From an uncultured Akkermansia sp. (GTDB lineage: Bacteria; Verrucomicrobiota; Verrucomicrobiia; Verrucomicrobiales; Akkermansiaceae), in the NCBI GenBank assembly GCA_904501915.1, contig CAJGCV010000109.1:1-5623 (forward strand): 5,623 bases of DNA. Reading direction: 5' to 3'. Made by a program: the position numbers and the translations under genes. Below are positions 1-5,272 of this stretch, in pieces (the stretch's first letter is position 1; every line of letters begins with the position of its first letter). The notes beneath the pieces were generated by a model. That model searched no databases. It was given only the letters and a program-made list of their open reading frames with translations, and was not told the DNA's origin.

Positions 1-822
1 CTGGGTGGGGGCAGCGCTATGGATTGCGCCAAGGCGATGGTGTATTTTTCCGGGCTGAAAGTCACCTTTGTGGCCATTCCCACCACCTCCGGTTCCGGCT
101 CGGAGGTGACGGATTTTGCCATTTTGACCCACGATGGGGTGAAGCACCCATTGGTGGACGAAAAGCTACTGCCGGATGTGGCCATATTGGACGGCGACCT
201 GCTCTCTACCCTCCCCAAAAGCCTCATTGCCGACGCAGGGTATGACATCTTGGCCCACGCATTGGAAAGCTATGTGGCGAAAAATGCCGGGGTCATCTCC
301 CGGGCGCTGGCGGCAGAGGCGGTGGCCATCACCTGCCAAAACCTGCCGGAATCCTTTGGGGGAAATACTGCCGTTCGCCAGGATATTCACTTGGCGGCCA
401 CCATGGCAGGGGTGGCATTTTCCCAATCCGGGTTAGGCCTGTGCCACGCCATGGCTCACGCGTTGGGTGGCAAGTTCCACATTCCCCACGGCAGACTCAA
501 TGCCATACTGCTTCCTGCGGTGGTGGAGGCAAACGCAGCCGCCAACCCACGCTATGCCCAGCTTGCCCGGGCGGCAGGCTTAGGCGGCACGGCAGAACTG
601 ACAGCGGTGCGGAATCTGAAAAACACACTAATTCGCCTGCGAAAAGAACTGCAGCTGCCGGCAACCTTGGCGCAAGCCGGTGTTGCTCCCCGGCAGGTGC
701 GGGAAGCCACGGACAGCTTGGTGGCAGCAATTTTACAAGACCCCTGCTGTGTCACCAACCCGGTGACCCCTGATAGCGCGATGGTGCGGAAAGTGCTGCA
801 GCAGGTGACGGGCATTGGATAA
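1..822 (+). CDS. eutG: Iron-dependent alcohol dehydrogenase, EutG-like (5' end missing)
   Basis: This enzyme probably reduces acetaldehyde to ethanol with NADH, recycling NAD+ for the acetaldehyde dehydrogenase of the same compartment. The reading frame is open from base 1 and starts inside the nucleotide-binding motif (LGGGSAMDCAK, a GGGSxxDxAK family signature), so the ATG at 19 is an internal Met. Roughly 95-100 N-terminal residues of a protein of about 370 lie upstream. Next comes the conserved IPTTSGSGSE segment. The metal ligands expected for group III (iron) alcohol dehydrogenases are all visible: Asp at 244-246 and His at 256-258 (DxxxH), His at 445-447 (GLCHAMAH) and His at 487-489 (PHG). 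The GLGLCHAMAH...HIPHG stretch resembles enterobacterial EutG. The stop is TAA at 820-822, overlapping the start of eutA by 8 nt, so the two are probably translationally coupled. It could be another Fe-ADH subfamily such as PduQ; the eut context favours EutG. Iron rather than zinc as the metal is inferred from family. Confidence 0.85.
   Translation: MGGGSAMDCAKAMVYFSGLKVTFVAIPTTSGSGSEVTDFAILTHDGVKHPLVDEKLLPDVAILDGDLLSTLPKSLIADAGYDILAHALESYVAKNAGVISRALAAEAVAITCQNLPESFGGNTAVRQDIHLAATMAGVAFSQSGLGLCHAMAHALGGKFHIPHGRLNAILLPAVVEANAAANPRYAQLARAAGLGGTAELTAVRNLKNTLIRLRKELQLPATLAQAGVAPRQVREATDSLVAAILQDPCCVTNPVTPDSAMVRKVLQQVTGIG
803..808 (+). promoter_or_regulatory. Ribosome binding site of eutA
   Basis: AGGTGA lies inside the end of the alcohol dehydrogenase gene, 6 nt before the TTG at 815. 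It supports the TTG as the start of eutA, since no ATG or GTG in that frame precedes the conserved N-terminal phosphate-binding motif. Its position inside the upstream gene implies translational coupling. Confidence 0.6.
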
Positions 823-2173
823 ACTCTTAAGCATCGGCCTGGATGTGGGCACGACCACCACCCAACTGATCCTGTCGGAGCTGATCGTGGAAAACCGGGG
901 CAATGCCTTTTCCGTGCCGGAAATGGTTATCGGCCAGCGGAAAATTCTCTATCAAAGCCCGGTGATTTTCACACCGCTGCTTGCAGGTGACCGGGTGGAC
1001 GGAGAAAAAATCGCCCGATGGGTGACGGAACAGTATTCTGCCGCAGGTATCGGCAAAAATCAGGTGGATACCGGTGCGGTCATCATCACCGGGGAGACCT
1101 CCCGGAAAGAAAATGCCAAAGAGGTTCTCCACCATCTTGCCGGCTTTGCCGGGGATTTCGTGGTGGCAACCGCCGGGCCGGATCTGGAAAGCACCCTGTC
1201 AGCCAAGGGCGCCGGGGCGGTGGATTATTCGGAAAAAACCGGAAGAACTGTGCTGCATATGGACATCGGCGGCGGCACCAGCAATCTGTCCTTTATCGAT
1301 AATGGGCGCATTGTTGCCACCGGCTGCCTGAATGTGGGTGGACGGCTGCTGAAATTCGCCGAAAACGGCCAAGTCACTTATATTTCCCCGGTGCTGGAGG
1401 GACTTTGCCACCTGCATTTGGGGGATATCCCCGCCCCTGCCCAACTGGAAAAGATAACTGACCTACTGGTGCAGGCGCTCCAAATGGCGGCCGGTCTGCA
1501 GCCGGCAACGGAACTGCTGGACAAGCTGACCACAAAAGAAAACATCGGTCTTTGGCAGCCGCGGAAGGCGGAGGTCATCTCCTTTTCCGGGGGCGTGGCC
1601 GATTGCATTGAGGCGACCCATAGCCCCTTTGCCTTTGGGGATTTGGGGGTTGCCTTAGGGGAAGCGATTCGCAAAAGTCGGCTTTGCGCCGGGAAATATC
1701 GCTTAGGCGACCATACCATCCGGGCAACGGTTTTGGGGGCAGGCAGCCACGCAACCCAGCTCTCCGGCTCTACGATTTTCTTGGGGGATATGCCCCTGCC
1801 TCTGAAAAATCTGCCGGTGGCGGTGCTTTCTATGCCCATCACCGCCCAGGCGGTAGCCAATGCCTATGCCGGACAGGATACGGACACGGTGGCGCTGGCC
1901 TTTGCCGGGTACGGTAGCCCCACCTATGCCCAAGTGCAGGAATTGGCCGAAGCCATCGTAAATGGCAGCGGCAACAGACCGCTGATTGTTTGCCTGGAAG
2001 CGGATATGGCAAAAGTGTTGGGCAACGCCATCGCCCTGTTGCAGCCGGGCAGATGCTGCCTGTGTATTGACCGGGTGAAGCTGCAACCGGAAAGCTACCT
2101 GGACATCGGCCTACCCGTAGGCCCGGCCCTCCCGGTGGTGGTGAAGACCTTAGTATTATCAAAAACAATGTAG
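815..2173 (+). CDS. eutA: EutA, ethanolamine ammonia-lyase reactivating factor
   Basis: EutA is a chaperone-like ATPase that removes damaged or inactive cobalamin from ethanolamine ammonia-lyase so that fresh adenosylcobalamin can bind. The 452-residue product is close to the 467 of E. coli EutA and aligns along its length. It has the ASKHA (actin/Hsp70-type) fold signatures: phosphate-1 loop SIGLDVGTTTT (about residues 6-16), the segment GAVIITGETSRKENA (87-101), phosphate-2 loop MDIGGGTSN (149-157), CLNVGGRLL (171-179), FSGGV (257-261), and the adenosine-side GAGSHATQLSGSTI (308-321). The start is TTG, chosen because AGGTGA precedes it by 6 nt and the phosphate-1 loop begins at residue 6; the next Met is residue 37, past that loop. 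The gene overlaps the upstream dehydrogenase by 8 nt. The C-terminus (LSKTM, then TAG) is odd: its last codons lie in the left terminus of an intergenic inverted repeat, which supplies the stop codon. Identification is secure; function is inferred from family. Confidence 0.95.
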   Translation: MDKLLSIGLDVGTTTTQLILSELIVENRGNAFSVPEMVIGQRKILYQSPVIFTPLLAGDRVDGEKIARWVTEQYSAAGIGKNQVDTGAVIITGETSRKENAKEVLHHLAGFAGDFVVATAGPDLESTLSAKGAGAVDYSEKTGRTVLHMDIGGGTSNLSFIDNGRIVATGCLNVGGRLLKFAENGQVTYISPVLEGLCHLHLGDIPAPAQLEKITDLLVQALQMAAGLQPATELLDKLTTKENIGLWQPRKAEVISFSGGVADCIEATHSPFAFGDLGVALGEAIRKSRLCAGKYRLGDHTIRATVLGAGSHATQLSGSTIFLGDMPLPLKNLPVAVLSMPITAQAVANAYAGQDTDTVALAFAGYGSPTYAQVQELAEAIVNGSGNRPLIVCLEADMAKVLGNAIALLQPGRCCLCIDRVKLQPESYLDIGLPVGPALPVVVKTLVLSKTM

Positions 2174-2244
2174 GGGCGACCATTGGTCGTCCGCTGGTGA
2201 ATATTCTTGCAGGCAGAAACGGACGAGCGATGCTCGCCCCTACA
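2166..2244 (+). repeat. GC-rich inverted-repeat element, copy 1 (eutA-eutB gap)
   Basis: The terminal arms TGTAGGGGCGA (2169-2179) and TCGCCCCTACA (2234-2244) are a perfect 11-nt inverted repeat. Nested within are a hairpin CGACC-ATT-GGTCG (2177-2189), a hairpin CGAGC-GAT-GCTCG (2224-2236), and an inner pair GTCCG (2189-2193) with CGGAC (2220-2224). The single strand could fold as a branched, cruciform-like structure. The left 12 nt, CAATGTAGGGGC (2166-2177), are identical to the left end of the element after eutL. The TAG at 2171-2173 is the eutA stop codon. No protein-coding capacity is seen. It resembles a REP- or MITE-like non-autonomous element; no transposase is nearby. On RNA it could stabilise or attenuate the transcript between eutA and eutB, which is inference only. 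Confidence 0.75.
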
Positions 2245-2251
2245 AAAAGTC

Positions 2252-2271
2252 ACCCTCCCCCGGGGGAGGGT
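2252..2271. repeat. Perfect 20-nt palindrome before eutB
   Basis: ACCCTCCCCC (2252-2261) is immediately followed by its exact reverse complement GGGGGAGGGT (2262-2271), ending 3 nt before the eutB ribosome binding site. No T-run follows it on the + strand, so it is not an intrinsic terminator for the operon. On the - strand it is followed by GACTTTTTG, which could make a weak terminator for antisense transcription. It may also be an extension of the adjacent repeat element, or a separate dispersed repeat. Confidence 0.7.
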
Positions 2272-2274
2272 ATC

Positions 2275-2280
2275 AAAGGA
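2275..2280 (+). promoter_or_regulatory. Ribosome binding site of eutB
   Basis: AAAGGA with a 9-nt spacer to the ATG at 2290. This decides between that ATG and an in-frame GTG at 2197, which lies within the repeat element and has no such site. Confidence 0.65.
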
Positions 2281-2289
2281 ATTGATTTT

Positions 2290-3654
2290 ATGAAACTGAA
2301 AACGACCCTGTTGGGGAAAACCTACACATTTAAGGATATCAAAGATGTCCTTGCCAAGGCCAACGAGGAAAAGACCGGTGATAAGCTGGCCGGTATCGCA
2401 GCCGAAACCGCCCAGGAACGGGTGGCGGCCAAGGTGGTCCTGTCGGAATTGACATTAAATGACCTCCGGGAAAACCCGGTTGTCCCATACGAACAGGACG
2501 AGGTCACCCGGATCATTCAGGACGATGTGAACACCCGGGCATACGAAAAAATCCGCTCTTGGACGGTGGCGGAATTCCGGGAGTGGCTGTTGGACGAAAA
2601 CACCACTGCCGACCATATCCGCAAGGCAAGCCGTGGCTTAACCAGCGAAATGGTGGCCGGTGTGTGCAAGCTGATGAGCAACTTAGACCTCATTTACGCA
2701 GCGGCAAAAATCCCTGTCACCGCCCATTGTAACACCACCATCGGTCTGCCCGGCACCCTGTCCTGCCGCCTGCAGCCCAACCACACCACCGACGACCCCG
2801 ACGGCATCACCGCCTCCACGCTGGAGGGCCTGACCTTAGGCGCCGGCGATGCGGTCATCGGCCTGAACCCCGTCACCGACTCCCCGGAGCAGGTGGGGAA
2901 AGTCCTGCGGCGATTCCAGGAGATCAAAGAGCATTGGGAAATTCCCACCCAAATTTGCGTGTTGGCCCATGTCACCGCACAGATGAAAGCGGTGCGGGAC
3001 GGCGCGCCCTGTGACCTGATTTTCCAATCCATCGCAGGCTCGGAAGCCGGCAATGCGGCCTTTGGTTTTAACGCCCAGACCCTCCAGGATGCAAGGGATT
3101 TGCTCCTCACCGACGGCACTGCCGAAGGCCCCAATGTGATGTATTTTGAAACCGGCCAGGGGTCTGAACTGTCATCCAACGCCCATCATGGCGCCGACCA
3201 GGTGACCATGGAGGCCCGTTGTTACGGCTTTGCCAAGCGTTTCCAGCCGTTCCTCGTTCACACCGTGGTTGGTTTCATCGGCCCGGAGTATCTGTATGAC
3301 GCCCGGCAGGTGACCCGGGCCGGCCTGGAGGACCATTTTATGGGCAAGCTCACCGGCATCTCCATGGGCTGCGATTGCTGCTACACCAACCATATGAAAG
3401 CCGACCAGAACGCCATTGAGAATTTGGCGACCCTCTTGACCGTAGCCGGGTGCAACTACTTTATGGGCATCCCCCACGGCGACGATATCATGCTCAACTA
3501 CCAGACCACCGGTTTCCGGGAAACGGCCACCCTCCGGGAGCTGACCGGCAAGACCGCCATTCCGGAATTTGACCGCTGGCTCCACAAAATGGGCTTTTTG
3601 GAAAACGGCAAGCTGACGAAAAAGGCCGGCGACGGCTCGGCTCTGCTGTTTTAA
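2290..3654 (+). CDS. eutB: EutB, ethanolamine ammonia-lyase large (catalytic) subunit
   Basis: EutB carries the active site of adenosylcobalamin-dependent ethanolamine ammonia-lyase, which converts ethanolamine to acetaldehyde and ammonia by a radical mechanism; with EutC it forms the holoenzyme in the compartment lumen. The product has 454 residues against 453 in E. coli. It starts MKLKTTLLGKTYTFKD, almost the same as E. coli, and is collinear without gaps through the active site. Known substrate-site residues appear at the same numbers as in E. coli: Arg160 and Gln162 (CRLQPN), Asn193 (GLNPVTD), Glu287 (YFETGQGS), Phe329 and Asp362 (GISMGCDCCYTNH), and Met392. The frame is open upstream to GTG 2197, but those 31 codons run through a repeat and a palindrome and resemble nothing in EutB, so ATG 2290 is the start. 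The stop TAA overlaps the eutC ribosome binding site, implying coupled expression of the two subunits. Identification is very secure. Confidence 0.98.
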   Translation: MKLKTTLLGKTYTFKDIKDVLAKANEEKTGDKLAGIAAETAQERVAAKVVLSELTLNDLRENPVVPYEQDEVTRIIQDDVNTRAYEKIRSWTVAEFREWLLDENTTADHIRKASRGLTSEMVAGVCKLMSNLDLIYAAAKIPVTAHCNTTIGLPGTLSCRLQPNHTTDDPDGITASTLEGLTLGAGDAVIGLNPVTDSPEQVGKVLRRFQEIKEHWEIPTQICVLAHVTAQMKAVRDGAPCDLIFQSIAGSEAGNAAFGFNAQTLQDARDLLLTDGTAEGPNVMYFETGQGSELSSNAHHGADQVTMEARCYGFAKRFQPFLVHTVVGFIGPEYLYDARQVTRAGLEDHFMGKLTGISMGCDCCYTNHMKADQNAIENLATLLTVAGCNYFMGIPHGDDIMLNYQTTGFRETATLRELTGKTAIPEFDRWLHKMGFLENGKLTKKAGDGSALLF

Positions 3655-3658
3655 GGAG
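3654..3658 (+). promoter_or_regulatory. Ribosome binding site of eutC
   Basis: AGGAG, sharing its first base with the eutB stop codon. It is 8 nt from the ATG at 3667 but only 2 nt from the ATG at 3661. The spacing selects 3667, giving the N-terminus MNKQEL rather than MTMNKQEL. Confidence 0.65.
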
Positions 3659-3666
3659 AGATGACT

Positions 3667-4560
3667 ATGAACAAACAGGAATTAACCAATCTGGTTTCGG
3701 AGATTTTAAGCCAGATGAACGGCGCCCAGCCCCAGGTGAAGGCCAGCGAGTATAAAACTGTGGTCTATAACCAACCGGACACCGACGGGGCAGTGGACGA
3801 TGTGTCCAAAATCGATTTGCGGAAGCTGTATTTGGTGGAAGACCCTGCCGACGAAAAGGCCTTTCGCCGATTAAAAGAACGCACACCTGCAAGACTTGGC
3901 AGCGGCAGAGCAGGTCCTCGGTATAAGACCCTGACCATGCTCCGCTTCCGGGCAGACCACGCCGCCGCCCAGGATGCGGTGTTCTCAGAATTGCCCGATG
4001 ATTTCGGGGAGAAAAACGGTCTTGTGTCCGTGCAGACAGAGTGCAAGGACAAGGACGAATACCTGACCCGTCCCGACAAAGGTCGGCGGTTTGACAGCGA
4101 AAATGCAGCAAAAATCAAGGCCGCCATTCAGGGTAATCCCCGGGTGCAGCTGGTCATCGGTGACGGTCTTTCTTCTGCGGCCATCGATGCCAATGCCATG
4201 GACTGCGCTGCCGCCATCCGGGACGGCTTAAAAGTCCGGGGTATCGAATTGGGCCAGGGCATTTTTGTGAAATACTGCCGGGTTGGTGCCGGCGATGCGG
4301 TGGGCGACATTACCGGCTGCGAGCTGGTGTGCGTGCTGGTGGGCGAGCGCCCCGGCCTGGTCACCGACAAGAGTATGTCCGCTTATATCACCTACAAGCC
4401 CCATACCGGGGTCTCGGAATCTGCCCGGACGGTGGTCAGTAATATCCACGCCCAGGGTACGCCTGCGGTGGAGGCCGGGGCCTATGTTGCCGAACTGATC
4501 GATACAATTTTGCAGAAAAAAGTGTCCGGTGTGGGCCTGCACACGGAGGAAAAAGTATGA
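3667..4560 (+). CDS. eutC: EutC, ethanolamine ammonia-lyase small subunit
   Basis: EutC pairs with EutB and contributes to binding of the adenosylcobalamin cofactor. The product is 297 residues (E. coli 295). Residues 1-18 (MNKQELTNLVSEILSQMN) form a predicted amphipathic helix with Leu6, Leu9/Val10, Ile13/Leu14 and Met17 on one face, like the N-terminal helices that target enzymes to microcompartments. A variable linker rich in Asp, Gln and Val follows to about residue 48. The conserved core then shows GSGRAGPRYKT (78-88), LRFRADHAAAQDAV, TRPDKGRRF (134-142), IGDGLSSAAI (164-173), CELVCVLVGERPGL (218-231) and SNIHAQGTPAVEA. The start at 3667 is chosen over the ATG six bases upstream because of Shine-Dalgarno spacing. 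It lies 12 nt after eutB and overlaps eutL by ATGA. Targeting by the N-terminal helix is inferred from related proteins; the subunit identity is secure. Confidence 0.96.
   Translation: MNKQELTNLVSEILSQMNGAQPQVKASEYKTVVYNQPDTDGAVDDVSKIDLRKLYLVEDPADEKAFRRLKERTPARLGSGRAGPRYKTLTMLRFRADHAAAQDAVFSELPDDFGEKNGLVSVQTECKDKDEYLTRPDKGRRFDSENAAKIKAAIQGNPRVQLVIGDGLSSAAIDANAMDCAAAIRDGLKVRGIELGQGIFVKYCRVGAGDAVGDITGCELVCVLVGERPGLVTDKSMSAYITYKPHTGVSESARTVVSNIHAQGTPAVEAGAYVAELIDTILQKKVSGVGLHTEEKV
4545..4550 (+). promoter_or_regulatory. Ribosome binding site of eutL
   Basis: GGAGGA within the last codons of eutC, 6 nt from the eutL ATG. Together with the ATGA overlap this indicates translational coupling. Confidence 0.65.
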
Positions 4561-5180
4561 TCCCTGTGAAAGTTTTGGCGGTGCGGTATCTGGCCAGCGC
4601 AACGGATAGCTTGTGCAAGGAATTGGGCGCCCCCGACGGCTATCCCTGCTTAGGACTCATCACCACCGACTGCGACGATGCCACCTATATCGCCCTGGAC
4701 GAAGCCACCAAGGCAGCCGATGTGCAGGTGTGCTTTGGCAGTAGCTTTTATGCCGGGGCGGCCAATGCATCTACCCCCAATGCCGGGGAGGTGCTGGGGA
4801 TTTTGTGCGCCACCACCCCCGGGGCGGTGCGCAGCGGTATGGAGGCGGCCCTGGGGGCATTGGAGCGCATCGGTTTTGAAGCGGCAGGAGATGTGCCGTT
4901 TTTGGCCCATACGGTCAGTAGCTGCGGCAGCTTTTTAGCAAAAGAAGCCGGGGTCACCGAGGGCAGCAGTTTGGCGTATCTCATTGCGCCGCCTTTGGAG
5001 AGTATGTATGCCATGGATTTTGCCCTGAAAGCAGCAGATGTGAAGTTATGTAAACTATATGCACCCCCCAGCCCTACCAATTTCGGCGGCGGCCTGCTCA
5101 CCGGCACCCGGTCAGCCTGTGCAGCCGCCTGTGCCGCCTTCGCCGAAGCGGTAGCCGAGGTAGCGCAAAAGCCAATGTAG
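4557..5180 (+). CDS. eutL: EutL, trimeric microcompartment shell protein
   Basis: EutL belongs to the BMC-T family, with two fused BMC domains per chain. Three chains make a pseudohexameric tile with a central pore that has been seen open and closed in homologues, and ethanolamine has been reported to bind it. The 207-residue product aligns with E. coli EutL (219): CLGLITTDCDDATYIALDEATKAADVQV (31-58), SSFYAGAANASTPNAGEVLGIL (62-83), FLAHTVSSCGSFLAKEAG (115-132), AYLIAPPLESMYAMDFALKAADVKL (140-164), TNFGGGLLTGTRSACAAACAAF (174-195). The N-terminus is about eight residues shorter than in E. coli, and the C-terminus ends QKPM at a TAG that belongs to the following inverted repeat, a few residues before the E. 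coli end. The start is ATG 4557, overlapping the eutC stop and preceded by GGAGGA. No gene for a single-domain (BMC-H) shell protein follows directly; eutE does. Confidence 0.95.
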   Translation: MIPVKVLAVRYLASATDSLCKELGAPDGYPCLGLITTDCDDATYIALDEATKAADVQVCFGSSFYAGAANASTPNAGEVLGILCATTPGAVRSGMEAALGALERIGFEAAGDVPFLAHTVSSCGSFLAKEAGVTEGSSLAYLIAPPLESMYAMDFALKAADVKLCKLYAPPSPTNFGGGLLTGTRSACAAACAAFAEAVAEVAQKPM

Positions 5181-5250
5181 GGGCCGGCGCCTTCGACGGC
5201 CCGCCTATATAATCGGAAGTTACGGGGCGCCGAGGGCGTCGCCCCCTACA
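5173..5250 (+). repeat. GC-rich inverted-repeat element, copy 2 (eutL-eutE gap)
   Basis: The terminal arms TGTAGGGG (5176-5183) and CCCCTACA (5243-5250) are an exact 8-nt inverted repeat. The left half forms a hairpin with stem GGGCCG (5181-5186) and CGGCCC (5197-5202). The right half forms one with stem GGGGCG (5224-5229) and CGCCCC (5240-5245). Between them is a short AT-rich spacer containing TATATAAT. The first 12 nt (CAATGTAGGGGC, 5173-5184) match the start of the element in the eutA-eutB gap exactly, while the interiors differ, so the two are related in ends and architecture rather than being identical copies. TAG 5178-5180 is the eutL stop codon. No coding capacity is seen, and the function is unknown. 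Confidence 0.7.
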
Positions 5251-5258
5251 ATCAATTT

Positions 5259-5265
5259 AAAGGAG
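5259..5265 (+). promoter_or_regulatory. Ribosome binding site of eutE
   Basis: AAAGGAG, 7 nt before the TTG at 5273. An ATG at 5268-5270 is closer (2 nt) but in another frame, and leads to a short frame ending in TAA. An in-frame TAA at 5258-5260 rules out any earlier start, so the TTG is the start. Confidence 0.7.
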
Positions 5266-5272
5266 TGATGTT

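Noticed and set aside
1378..1860. Long open frame on the - strand inside eutA, and similar antisense frames across the window
   Set aside because: They are shadows of GC-rich coding sequence: the + strand frames encode well-conserved eut proteins, and the antisense frames have low-complexity translations and no ribosome binding sites or family motifs that I could recognise.
2169..2271. Possible EutV (ANTAR) dual-hairpin antitermination site ahead of eutB
   Set aside because: EutV sites are two neighbouring hairpins with conserved hexaloops, the second overlapping a terminator. The hairpins here have three-base loops (ATT and GAT), and no stem on the + strand is followed by a T-run.
2197..2289. 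In-frame GTG-initiated N-terminal extension of EutB by 31 residues
   Set aside because: It runs through the inverted repeat and the palindrome, has no Shine-Dalgarno site, and does not match the EutB N-terminus, which begins MKLKTTL at 2290.
3661..3666. ATG at 3661 as start of eutC
   Set aside because: It is only 2 nt from the AGGAG site, whereas ATG 3667 has normal 8-nt spacing. The difference is two residues.
5208..5213. TATAAT resembling a promoter -10 box ahead of eutE
   Set aside because: No -35-like hexamer lies 16-18 nt upstream (that stretch is GC-rich repeat stem) and there is no extended -10 TG. It is probably chance in the AT-rich spacer of the repeat, though a weak internal promoter cannot be excluded.
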